The translations under genes were made by a program, and so were the position numbers. From Hamiltosporidium tvaerminnensis (taxonomy: Eukaryota > Microsporidia > Dubosqiidae), in the NCBI GenBank assembly GCA_022605425.2, contig JAKIMF020000001.1, positions 2,296,501 to 2,360,500 on the forward strand: a DNA stretch of 64,000 nucleotides. The letters are read 5' to 3'. This document shows positions 10,896-21,234 of this stretch, piece by piece. Each line of letters opens with the position of its first letter. The first letter of the stretch is position 1. The notes under the pieces were generated by a model. The model worked only from the letters and a program-made list of their open reading frames with translations, searched no databases and was not told where the DNA came from.

Positions 10896-13800
10896 ATAAT
10901 TATCTATAACTGTTTAAAAAATTTTGACATCGCTTTATATTTAAATAAAAAAAATTGAAATTTTTTTACAAATTTATTCTTAATTTTGCGTCTAGTTTTT
11001 TCAACTAAAAAAAAATTCGCAGGTTATTAACTTTCAACATATATTTGTTGGTTTTAATTGCTTAAAATTAATATTTTTTAATTTTGAAATATTATTTACA
11101 GGATCCCGATTTAGATTTATATTCTACAATATGCATTTTTATTTGCAAATTTCTTCTTGATTTCTCTATTTTGTGATGATAACAAATTTTCGTTTAAACT
11201 CAAGCTCATCTGATAATATTTTTTGATAATTTCTTTAAATATAATCAGATTCTGGTTTATTTGCTATATTGTTAAAAAATTACCAAATTTTTCATTAAAT
11301 GTAACTTTTTTCTAAAATCAGATTCTATTTACCATATGAGTTGTAATATTTCTTTATAAAACGTTTTATATGTTGGTAAAAAGCTTCTTCAATCAACATT
11401 TTTTTAATTTAATTAATTTATAATCTACAGGCTATTAAGCTTTATAATTCCGTAGGAAAAGCACAGAGATGCTTTTTTCTTCTTTTCAATATTATATTTA
11501 CAGTTTCTATATATAAATGAAAATATTAAGCAAATTATTCTGTATATTCATTTTGGCTTTTTTTTATTATAGTCTGTTTTTTGCGTACATATTTCTTGAG
11601 GTTTCTTAATTTAAAGTTTTTCCCTATTTTTTGCACTTCATAAATAATTATAGTTTATTTTACATATTTTTTTTATCATTCAATTATAAATATGATATGA
11701 TTGTGTAAAAATATACTTTAACAAATAATATATTTTTTTTTGAAAATATTGAAATCTTTAGGCTTGGATTCTTTATGATTTTTTACAGTCTAATTCATTT
11801 CAAATTATAAATATAGAACATCGATATTATTTATAATCCTTTCTTATATCGCTAAGAGTTAATGTGCAATATATATTTTGCTGGATGAAGTCTAAATACT
11901 TTAAAATTAACAAATGATTATCTTCGTAAACTACTAAGAAAGAATTTAAAATATTAAAAAACTTTTATCTTCGTTGTTTTGCTTCCATACACAGTAACAT
12001 TATTGATCCTTCTGATCTCATACTTTATTCAAACAAGTGTTATTGCAATTAAATAGTTTTAATCGGTTATTAGGCTACTCCTACTTCATTTCCTAATTTC
12101 AAATTGATTACGAATTCCCACATATTTTGTTTAAATTTGCTATCAGTTTTTATTCTTATAATTACTTCTTTTTTTAGTGATTGGGATAAGATTGATTATC
12201 TAATTACAACCTAGGATTTATAAATGTCATTTTACAATCTTATATAGCTTAAAAAATTATATTTTCGCTTATTTACTTAAAAAATACGAATAAAAATATT
12301 TTGTTAAAAAAGTATGCTTTTTCCAAATCTTTATTATCTCATTTATTTCATATCAAATATTATTATTTGTTTTGAAAAAAATTTCGAAGTATTAGAAGGA
12401 TAGAACTGTTTAAATACATTCAGTCTGTTCAAGTAATATAGTATATTTTTATTTCTTAATATCTTCATATATACCTCTCCTTTGTTTTTCAAAGGAATAT
12501 ACTTTTATGTAATTTAGAGACTATTCTCAGAGGTTTTCAAATGGTTTACTTATAATAATTGTTACATTATAGACATAAATACCACATTTACTAAAAGTAT
12601 AGGGTTCATTACAGGTTTTGTTTACTCTTTTTGCTTTTTTTTCAGGTGTGATTTAAAAAATCATAGATTGGAAAGATCTTGTTGTCAAAGAATCTCATAG
12701 ATTTTAATTTACTTAGTATTTTTCTTATTGATGCTTTTTTTTATTTCTTATAAATTTTTAGAATACTCATATTTTTTCTAATAATTTTTTACTTAATGAA
12801 AGATTTAAAAGAATAGTTTGATTGAATACATTAACTGCTCTAATTGGCTAACTAAACAACCGATGAATGGGTTTATTTTAAATCTATGATTATCGATCGA
12901 GCAGTTTCTGGGAATAATGAACCATGTTTTGTTTCTTTTCTTAAAATAGCTTTTATTATTCGAGATTACTCATTAAGCACAGCGCAAGACGTACTATTAT
13001 CTAAAAATGTCTATAATACATTTGATTGATAATAGAGACTGATTTTTTTTCATCAAATAGATCTATATTCATATCTTTTTTACTCTAAATCAATAAAGGC
13101 CATATATCAATGGTTTGAAGTTTTTCTAGCTTTAAGATAAGTGTAAATACCTTTTTTATTTACAAAATATTCTGTAATTTTTTAGATATTCTTTGATGAA
13201 GCTTCAATTATGTTTTTTTGTCTTTTAAAAGTACGTTACCAGGTTAAACTTTATATTTTTAGGCACTAAAAACCTAATTTACTGCAGCTTATTCTATGAT
13301 TTAAATGCTTCGACTTCATCCCTTATTTTTTTGTTAAAAATTCTCAGATGATACTAAGAAATAGGTTGTGTATTTGGCAAACTATCTAACGAAGTTGCTA
13401 AATTGGGTTTTTTTTCGCGTGCCTTTTATCTGATCTGGAAACATCTTTCGTTTTTTTACATGAGATGACGCACCTTTTCTTTTTATTTACATTCATATTC
13501 TATTTGCCGCATTAGGTATCCTTTTCATTTTTTCATCATCTGAAAAACGGTAATACAATCATTCTTGCAGCAATAAATTTTATTTGATTTTGTCATTCAA
13601 TTAATGACGCCATTTCTTTAATCCAGGATTTCGTTTTTGACTGAAAAATCAGAATTAATCTACAACACTGCCTTTCTTCATTATATAAAAATCATCATTT
13701 ACACTTTAAATATATTAACATCCAGTTTTCTCAGATCTTCTAATTATATTTCGATTTATTTGTTCCCTTTTTCTGGTTTCGATGGATTTGCAAAACATTT

Positions 13801-14572
13801 TATTTTATTTTTTTTTCTTAAAACGATTTTTGACTTTTATATCTTCAGTTTTTGTAATTATAGAGCTTATTTTATTTTCGAGGCATTTATGTTTAAATTC
13901 AGAAAAATATTGATTGTGAGAACTAAATTTCAGTGTAATATTAACAGATTTTTGTTCGAAAAATTGTTCCGTGGTTCAGTAAAAAACATTATATGGAGCA
14001 CTATTGATTGGCTTTTTACTTTTCTATAATGAATTAAAATTTTTATGCAATTAAAAAAATAATATTTTTATAAACACCTAAATTCAAAACACGTGTTAAA
14101 ATAGTTATGCAGGTCATTTTTAAAACCTTAAATTTATTTATTGTATCTTAACTTACATTATTTGGCTAGGAATTGGAGTGTTATGCTTTATAACTTCCAA
14201 AATTTTTAGCCAAAAACTTTTAGCCAAAGAAATTTAAATAAAACTGTAAATAGAAAATAAATTCCAACGAGTATTTAGATTTAAATTTTTTAATTATTAA
14301 GATTTTTACAAAAAATATAGTGAAATAAAGAAATATGGTTAAATATTTTCAATGATTTTGGCCAAATAAGATCCAGTGATTCAATATCGTTTTGTTTTTA
14401 CTTAATAATTTAAATTTTTCTAATGGTATTTTTTAAATCAGTAAAAAATAAAAATTCTTTCATTTATTCTATTACATAGAAATATTCCTTGAATTAAGTA
14501 CTTTTAAAATAATGTTTATTGTTTTGGGATTTTCTCTGTTTCTAACAAAACATCAAACACCCATCTGTTCTT
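10896..14572. other. 3.7-kb gene-less, T-biased stretch
   Basis: The plus strand is strongly T-rich through most of this interval, the bias seen over the minus-strand R4 copies elsewhere in the window. Short similarities to R4 can be imagined (for example 12060-12200 and 13080-13130), but I could not make an ordered alignment. The 130-codon open frame at 13637-14029 is Phe/Ile-rich, lacks a start motif and resembles no family, so I do not call it. A very old retroelement corpse is the most likely content. Confidence 0.35.
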
Positions 14573-15874
14573 ATGTCAAAATCAATATTTGAAAATCAAT
14601 ACAACACTACATATATATCCAGAATAGAAAAGTTACGACCATATTTACACAATAAAGTACAACAAAAATGGAATATAGAACCACTTATTTCAATTTCTGA
14701 AATAGAAAAATCTACAAATAATAAAGTGGCAATAATTGGAATTATCTTTATATCAAGCAATTTAAAAAATAGCATTTTTAAAGAATTATCCAATTATAAT
14801 GTAATGAAATCTAAAAATATCAAAGAAACTGATATACTTGAATCGAATACTTATATTTCAGAAAATATTAAATATTTTATAGAAGATATTACAGGAAGAA
14901 TGGAATTAGAATTTGAAAATATTGAAAAAATTTATGAAGACTGTTTTGTAATAACTACCGGTATGTGTGTTGCTTTATTTGGAAATAAAAATAATCAAGG
15001 AAAATTTTTAGTTTCGGATATTTCATTTGCGGGTTATCAAAATAATAAACTTGATATTGTTGGTATTGTAGAAAATAAAATTTCTGTCCCTGAAATGCAT
15101 TTATCTGAAGCAAATAAGAATAAAAATGAGATTCAAAGTCACAATGTTTTATTTATATCAGGAATTAATATGTCGTCTAAAAATACAAATAAAAATAAAA
15201 TACTTTTAATATTTGATTATTTAAATGGAAAACATGGAAATATCTTTTCAAATATTGATACTGTAATAATTCTAGGTAATTTTTATGATTCTGAAGAAAA
15301 GGAAGCATTAGAATGGCTTATTCATATAAATATTTTGATAAAAAAAGCCAAACTCACTTCAAAAATTCGAATAATTGTTGTGCCGAATCTAAACGATCCC
15401 AGTAGTAAAGCTTATCCAATAGAATGTTTGAATAAAAAACTTTTTAGTGAAGATTTTGAATCGTGTGAAAACCCCTGTTGTACAAAAATAGATCAAAAAA
15501 CGCTTTTGATCACTTCTGGGGAAAATATATTTGATGTTTTAAGATATTTACCACACGGTAATATTTCCTCTGATTGGGATAAGAGTAATATATATAAAAA
15601 GGAAAATGTTACAAAAACCATGGATGTTTTGTTACAAAGTATGTATTTGTGTCCAACGGCACCAGATACACTTCTTTCAAATCCCTTAGAAAGCCAAGAA
15701 TCTTTTTACTTAGAAAAAACTCCTGATTTTTTTATATGTGGAAATACAAACGGTTTTTCATTCACCGAAAAGAACGGATGTGTTTTGGTTACTCTGCCTA
15801 GTTTTTCAAAGTCAGGTGAGATTGTTGTATTTGATATAAACAGTTTCAAATATGAAATTATACAATTTAATTAA
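14573..15874 (+). CDS. POL31: DNA polymerase delta small (B) subunit
   Basis: Regulatory subunit of replicative DNA polymerase delta, binding the catalytic subunit through its OB fold and inactive phosphoesterase domain. The N-terminal YISRIEKLRPYLHNKVQQKW (about residues 14-33) is the diagnostic opening of POLD2/Pol31. The OB region follows (ITGRMELEF, near 105). The C-terminal half contains the inactivated calcineurin-like fold (VIILGNFYD near 232, LLITSGENIFDVLRYLP near 310) and the family block LCPTAPDTL...FFICGNTNGF near 355-395. Length of 433 is in the family range (about 430-490). CCC lies 9-11 bases upstream of the chosen ATG (ACACCCATCTGTTCTT-ATG). No partner polymerase gene is in the window. 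Confidence 0.94.
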   Translation: MSKSIFENQYNTTYISRIEKLRPYLHNKVQQKWNIEPLISISEIEKSTNNKVAIIGIIFISSNLKNSIFKELSNYNVMKSKNIKETDILESNTYISENIKYFIEDITGRMELEFENIEKIYEDCFVITTGMCVALFGNKNNQGKFLVSDISFAGYQNNKLDIVGIVENKISVPEMHLSEANKNKNEIQSHNVLFISGINMSSKNTNKNKILLIFDYLNGKHGNIFSNIDTVIILGNFYDSEEKEALEWLIHINILIKKAKLTSKIRIIVVPNLNDPSSKAYPIECLNKKLFSEDFESCENPCCTKIDQKTLLITSGENIFDVLRYLPHGNISSDWDKSNIYKKENVTKTMDVLLQSMYLCPTAPDTLLSNPLESQESFYLEKTPDFFICGNTNGFSFTEKNGCVLVTLPSFSKSGEIVVFDINSFKYEIIQFN

Positions 15875-17384
15875 AGTTTTTATAAATTGAATTCCTTTAA
15901 AAGTAAATTTGTTAAGTATTCTATTGTCTGAATTATAAAATCCATTATTTGTTTATAAACATTTATAAATTTAAAAATATTTTGTCTTTATTTGTATAAT
16001 TGGTTTAAAAATTAGAAAAATATTTCGGTGTTCGCTAAATAAAACAAGATCATCAAAATTTTAACTTCAATGTTTTTTTCCTGCCTTTTATTTCCAGTTT
16101 TTTTTATATTTTATTCCGTTTTTGTTTCTACACAAATATTTTTTTCTACGTTTATTTTTAATACACGTGAAACGTGGTAATCACATAATAAACTTTCTGA
16201 ATGACAATGAGTGTGTAGGCTGGGTGTGAAAATAATTGTTGATATTTTTATAAAGTATAAACTACATTGAATATATAGGTAAGTCACCTATTTCTGAATT
16301 ACAACATATAAAAGAAATAAATAAAATACAAGATTGTCTCAAAATTCAATACTTTGTGTTTAAACCAGGTCATGAATTATGGAACATAGAATTATTAAGT
16401 TTGAAATTGAACAAACTGGAAAGTGTAAATTTTGAAATTTTTTGACTATTTGGAACTGTTTTTTCGTGAAAGAGGAATGAATGTAAGAAATGCTACAAAA
16501 ACGACTCGCGACAGAAAACTTTGCTTCCATTTGTTTCTCCTCAAACCAAGAGGTAGAAGAAATTAAAATATTTAAGTTAGTAATTGTTGTTAAAGTTTAA
16601 AAATAAACTTTAAGGCACCGAGGCAACGTGTAATTATAAAATGTTTTTAAGTTTTTAGAATTTAATGAGTAGCTATCATAACAAAACACTACACAATAAA
16701 AATGGTTTGATGTGTCTTATCTGGAATTTTAAATGTTGTCTTATACATGTATTTATGTTAAAATAAAGTCTTGAAATTCCCAGGTAGATTTTATTTACCC
16801 ATGTAGTACTGACAAAACTTTCTAATGAAATGATTAACAACATGTATCCAAGTATCAGCTTATATTATTTTTGAATGGTTTTCAATATATTTTAGATGAG
16901 AATTTCTAGATTTTTTTGCTTTGATTTTCAATTGTGTCCAAGGAAGCAAGGAAAACCCATTATTTCTAATTTTAATAATATGTTTTCTGACTTCAAGCTA
17001 ATCATGCCTTTATATATTTATTTTTAACTTAATATATTTATAGATGTTTATTTACACTATATATAGTGTTTATCTCATAAGCCTATTTACTGATAAAATC
17101 ACGTTTTAGCTTATATCTTATATATTTATATATCATGATAGTGATATAATATTATTTTAATTTTGACAATCTGTCGTAGAAACAGTTTATATCTGAACCT
17201 TTGCAACGAGAATATGATTAGGATCTAATAGCTTTTTAAATTCTTCTCTATTTAACCTTAAAATGTTTGTTTTGTGCTTTCAATTTTTTCGACTTCTAAA
17301 GATGTTTTATTATATTTGTATTTAAACAAATAAAATTTATTTCAACACGCAAATTACATCATAATCATCTTAAATTCAAATCAA
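15875..17384. other. Intergenic with a repeat A fragment
   Basis: The first ~280 bases are the 3' flank of the polymerase subunit gene. 16160-16400 matches repeat A. The remaining kilobase up to the R4 target duplication is AT-rich with no gene or RNA recognised. Confidence 0.45.
16160..16400 (+). repeat. Repeat family A, copy 6 (partial, decayed)
   Basis: Matches the first part of the family in the same orientation as copy 5: GTAATCACATAATAAACTTTCTG at 16174, then GACAATGAGTGTGT near 16202, a GTGTGAAAATAATTGTTGATATTTTT segment, and CTACATTG near 16263. A weaker match continues towards 16400. The second half of the element is not recognisable. Confidence 0.65.
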
Positions 17385-17398
17385 TGGCAACACTATTA
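17385..17398. repeat. 14-bp target-site duplication, left copy (R4 copy 1)
   Basis: TGGCAACACTATTA is repeated exactly at 21221-21234, on the other side of the R4-like element. Flanking bases differ, so the duplication is exactly 14 bp. This fixes both ends of the element. Confidence 0.93.
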
Positions 17399-20300
17399 GA
17401 ATTTTTATTTAATAAAATTCTGGGTTAAAATATTTTTTTTTTTTTTTACCATTTTTACATGTTTTCTTCTACCTCTTTAACCACTTTTGTCTCTTCTTCC
17501 AAATCCGACTCTTCATTTATGTTATTGGTCGGTTCCTCTAAAGTGGTTCCTCCTTGTAAAATAAAGGGGGCTTTATATTTTGGTTTAAAATTTTTGGCAC
17601 CATCTTCCTCTGTTTTCGCTGCTTTTAAAGGGGGTATTGGTTCCTCATGCATCTCTGATCTCATAATAACACCCATTGACGCTCTCTCCCAGCTCTCTTC
17701 GGCATTTAGTCCTGACTCAAGTCCTCTTCGTCGATCAAAGGAAATAGTTTCGACTGTCTTTTTAAGTACTATAGACTGAATGTATGCTTCTACATTCATG
17801 GGTATTTCTAGTCTTTTAAGATGAGATTTATGGTATTTTGTCACAATACCGTCCCAGGTCATCACATAAGGGATTATCTCAACACTACACTTATAAATAA
17901 GGCCCAACTCATTGGCTAGCAGGTCATACTTCCTAAGTTTTTCAGTTTCAACTATTTGAAGTGAATCTTGGGAAGTGATTCCTACTTCAATGAGTGTTAT
18001 CTTATTCTTCTTCTTATCTAAAATAAATATGTCTGGTCTGTTATTCCGAATTTTAACATCAGTTTTAATTCTGGTGTCCACTCTTATCTCTGCATACTCA
18101 TTATCAAGAATTTCTTGAACTGAGTGGCTCCTTATTCGTTTTGAAGACTTAAACTTATATCTATTTAGAAGGAGAAGGTGTAGGCATCTAACCACTTCAT
18201 TATGCCGTCTAGTGTAATCATGGCCTAGCATTTTTTCACATCTAGTTGCTAGATGATCCACAGTCTTACCAGACTTCCCGCAATGTTGACACACACCATC
18301 TGCTCCCCAGAATACATTTCTATCCTGGATATAGCAGAACACAGCTTCATTTCGTGGCCTAATATTTCCTCTCTTTAGCCATCTTGAAGAGTCACTAACA
18401 CTCACAAGCTCATTTTTCCTTGCATTATATAACTTTGAATGGAGTTTTCGTTTTTCTATTTCGTTATATAGTTTTGCAAGTTGAGCTTCTTCTAAACTTT
18501 TCTTAGTGACTTCTTCTGCCAACCTGTACTTTACTTTTAAGAAGCCTTTTATTAGTGCAAGATGGGTTTTATTATTATTCTCCACCTTGAGGATTGCTGC
18601 TCGTCTAGTTGATATTTCTTTACTTTTTTCCAGACAATCCAAGAGTTGCAGAAGCATATGTTCGCTTCGCAACTCAACACTATGTAGGCCTCTTCCAAGT
18701 TCTGTTCTAGGAAGATACAACCGCTCTTTACATCCTGGGCGGAGATGTATCTTATTTTTAACCAACACCGCACGCACTGCATCATCTAACTTAGAGAAGT
18801 CAGCCGGTTCAAGTCGAAGTACTCCTATGTGGTAGTTGATTAACGATATCGCATGTTGATTGATTGCAGAAAATAAATTTTTTGCATTTAATCTAGTGTG
18901 ACAAAGTCTTTCAACTCTTGATATAAGTTTGCTCTGTACTTCTTCAAATGAGCTACGTGTTGGGATTCCTCTGCTATCTTCTATTATTCCTAAATATTTG
19001 TAAACACTAACACCTTCTAGAAGAGTAGCAGTATCTTCACAACACGTATCATTTGTGGCTGACTTCTCTTTGTTAATCTCTAAGCCAATCACCTCTAAAA
19101 ATTCCTTTGCCTCGCCTGTCATAGCACTCAATGTGGAGCTGTCTTTTGCAAGGAGCTTAAGATCATCAATAAACAAGAGATGATTAGTAGAATGGGATTC
19201 TGCATCTGTTTGTACTGTCACTTTTGTGTATTTTTCATTAAGCTTTCGGCTTAATGGATCCATACACAACACAAATAACAAAGGTGACAGACTATCTCCT
19301 TGCAGGATCCCTCTATCAATCTTCTTGCTCATGATTTTTTCAGGCCCTACGGATATATCAATTTTCCATTTTGATATAATTACCTTAATAAATTTCAGGA
19401 TCCAATCAGGTAAATTAAGGTTTTCAATGCATTGAGTTAAATAAGCATGATCTATTGAATCATAAGCTTTTTTAACATCAATCCATGTTGCCTTAAGATT
19501 GTTTCCGTATTCTTTATTTAGGGCAATATTCAGTAGAGCCTGCTCTTTCGCTCCCTGCACACCTCTTACCGCCCCTAGTTGGTTCTCTGCAAGCAACCCT
19601 CGCCTTTCCACTTCAAGTTGAACGACTTTCGTTACACACTTTGTCGTTAACTTATAGAGGTTGGACATACAAGTGATTGGCCTGTAGTCAGAGCCTCTTC
19701 GTGGAATTCCTTTCGGTATCAAATACGTAAGCCCGCAGTAAAACCAATCAGCTTGAGGTGTTCCTTCTAAACATATAACTTTCACAATATCATAAAGATA
19801 TTTGTGAAGAGTTGTAAGTTTCTTAATGAAAAAATTGTAAATACCATCAATTCCAGCAGCTTTCCAATTAGGGAGCCAATTAATGATATTCACAAATTCA
19901 TCAAGTGAAGGAAACGTGGTCGGATGATTATCTGATACAAATGGAATCAAATAATCATCGTACGTGACTGTGTCATCATTTTTGTTCCACATTGTAGACC
20001 AAAAACTCACAATTTCATCACGGCTAACCACATGCTCGGATTCCACACGCTCAGATAACCCACGATAAAATCGACCTCGGAAAAGCTCAAACATACGATT
20101 CTCTTTTCGGAATTGCTTCCTACTTTCATGCATCGTAATTTTTTTCTCGTAAACATTCAAAGACTCATTCTTCTTAACTAAAGCCTCAGAAAGATCAGTT
20201 ACGCTGCTCAAGTTTAAATTAAACTCTCGCATGATTTTCTTAAGGCTCTTCGTTTCCGAAGTGGAGAGCTTTTCCTGCTTACGAGCCTTCTCGAGAAGAT

Positions 20301-21220
20301 CTTTGGAAAGTACTAACTTAGAAATTTTACTTTCTATGTTTTCCTTCCAAGCGGATCTAGGCTTTTCTTTGCGTGTTGCCTCGTCATAGCATACCTGCGC
20401 AGCTTGCATGATATACGCGGCTTCCGTAATTGACTCAGGTACATGAGCTCCTGCATATTCACCGACTACTCGATTAATGAGATCCAGAACTTTACTATCA
20501 ACCAATTCATTTGGATGTTTTCTAGTTCGGACCACTACTTTTCCAATTTCGTTCTCAGAGATTTCTTTGATTTTACTCAAGAATTTATCTCTCAGGTTTA
20601 TGTACTCCGTGGTGTCGGTCAAGGTGCATGTATCAGCGAGACAAGTGGCGATTCTACGTCGCTCTCCATTCTCTTCTGATTTTACATCCTTTCCCATCTC
20701 ACTTTGTGCCAATTTTTTTAACACTTCGAGAGTTTCAGTGCAGCCGAATTTCTCATTATAGTACCTGTGAAGCTCTGTCCAGCCATTTCTTGGCATTCTT
20801 TCAAACCTTGTCTGTACTGCAAAAAAAACAATTCGAGGCCATTCCTTCGGGTCGGCTGTTACGGAATCGAATATCGTCCGCAATGCCATTAGCCTGTTAC
20901 CTTCCGGAATAGCTAGAGTACAGGGGCTTGTCATGTCGTACGATGGCTCGCACGCAGAGACTTCAACCGAAGAGGGAACTGGTGCATTAGGCGAAGGTAA
21001 GGTGTCAAGCCCACTATTTTGCATTTTACTGCATGTTTGGCTTGGTGGTGGAGGTGTTATTGTTGTGTAGGAGGAGGAAGGTAGGGGAATCGCCGGTGGG
21101 TGTAGCTTACATTTTTGTATCTCACTATCACTCTTTTTCACCTCATCAGCGTCGTTTGCAGCCTTTATTTTGGTATTATTCGATATTTCGCTGCTAACAT
21201 TTTTCTTTCTACCCATTTTT
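17399..21220 (-). mobile_element. Full-length R4/Dong-like non-LTR retrotransposon (copy 1)
   Basis: A 3822-bp element bounded by an exact 14-bp target duplication. It has one long open frame (17455-21216), a 4-base 5' leader and a ~55-base 3' tail that contains an A-rich run and ends CCAGAATTTTATTAAATAAA. The intact frame and perfect duplication mark a recent insertion. At least five other copies or fragments exist in the window (1-216, 9349, 40977-44690, 48780-50660, 58831-59229). No terminal repeats are present, consistent with target-primed reverse transcription. Confidence 0.93.
17455..21216 (-). CDS. R4/Dong-like reverse transcriptase with restriction-like endonuclease
   Basis: A 1253-residue polyprotein of the R2-superfamily type (single frame, C-terminal endonuclease). 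Residues 1-110 are Ser/Pro-rich with no obvious CCHH zinc finger. Residues 110-400 form a helical, basic region. The RT domain spans about 470-760 with the catalytic aspartates D580 (WIDVKKAYDS) and D684/D685 in FIDDLKLL. The IDD in place of ADD, together with DLKL, is characteristic of the R4/Dong branch. GILQGDSLSPLLF lies between them. A CCHC knuckle (C976, C979, H988, C993) is followed by a restriction-like endonuclease with RPDIF (P1061, D1062), LIEVGIT and KLRKYD. All catalytic residues look intact. The initiator ATG is only five bases from the element's 5' end. The acidic C-terminus (EESDLEEETKVVKEVEEN) is variable between copies. Confidence 0.93.
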   Translation of the reverse strand: MGRKKNVSSEISNNTKIKAANDADEVKKSDSEIQKCKLHPPAIPLPSSSYTTITPPPPSQTCSKMQNSGLDTLPSPNAPVPSSVEVSACEPSYDMTSPCTLAIPEGNRLMALRTIFDSVTADPKEWPRIVFFAVQTRFERMPRNGWTELHRYYNEKFGCTETLEVLKKLAQSEMGKDVKSEENGERRRIATCLADTCTLTDTTEYINLRDKFLSKIKEISENEIGKVVVRTRKHPNELVDSKVLDLINRVVGEYAGAHVPESITEAAYIMQAAQVCYDEATRKEKPRSAWKENIESKISKLVLSKDLLEKARKQEKLSTSETKSLKKIMREFNLNLSSVTDLSEALVKKNESLNVYEKKITMHESRKQFRKENRMFELFRGRFYRGLSERVESEHVVSRDEIVSFWSTMWNKNDDTVTYDDYLIPFVSDNHPTTFPSLDEFVNIINWLPNWKAAGIDGIYNFFIKKLTTLHKYLYDIVKVICLEGTPQADWFYCGLTYLIPKGIPRRGSDYRPITCMSNLYKLTTKCVTKVVQLEVERRGLLAENQLGAVRGVQGAKEQALLNIALNKEYGNNLKATWIDVKKAYDSIDHAYLTQCIENLNLPDWILKFIKVIISKWKIDISVGPEKIMSKKIDRGILQGDSLSPLLFVLCMDPLSRKLNEKYTKVTVQTDAESHSTNHLLFIDDLKLLAKDSSTLSAMTGEAKEFLEVIGLEINKEKSATNDTCCEDTATLLEGVSVYKYLGIIEDSRGIPTRSSFEEVQSKLISRVERLCHTRLNAKNLFSAINQHAISLINYHIGVLRLEPADFSKLDDAVRAVLVKNKIHLRPGCKERLYLPRTELGRGLHSVELRSEHMLLQLLDCLEKSKEISTRRAAILKVENNNKTHLALIKGFLKVKYRLAEEVTKKSLEEAQLAKLYNEIEKRKLHSKLYNARKNELVSVSDSSRWLKRGNIRPRNEAVFCYIQDRNVFWGADGVCQHCGKSGKTVDHLATRCEKMLGHDYTRRHNEVVRCLHLLLLNRYKFKSSKRIRSHSVQEILDNEYAEIRVDTRIKTDVKIRNNRPDIFILDKKKNKITLIEVGITSQDSLQIVETEKLRKYDLLANELGLIYKCSVEIIPYVMTWDGIVTKYHKSHLKRLEIPMNVEAYIQSIVLKKTVETISFDRRRGLESGLNAEESWERASMGVIMRSEMHEEPIPPLKAAKTEEDGAKNFKPKYKAPFILQGGTTLEEPTNNINEESDLEEETKVVKEVEENM

Positions 21221-21234
21221 TGGCAACACTATTA
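21221..21234. repeat. 14-bp target-site duplication, right copy (R4 copy 1)
   Basis: Exact partner of 17385-17398, adjoining the 5' end of the element. The four bases between it and the ATG on the minus strand are AAAA. Confidence 0.93.

Noticed and set aside
13637-14029. 130-codon plus-strand open frame
   Set aside because: Phe/Ile-rich product typical of reading the T-rich strand of dead sequence, with no start motif or family.
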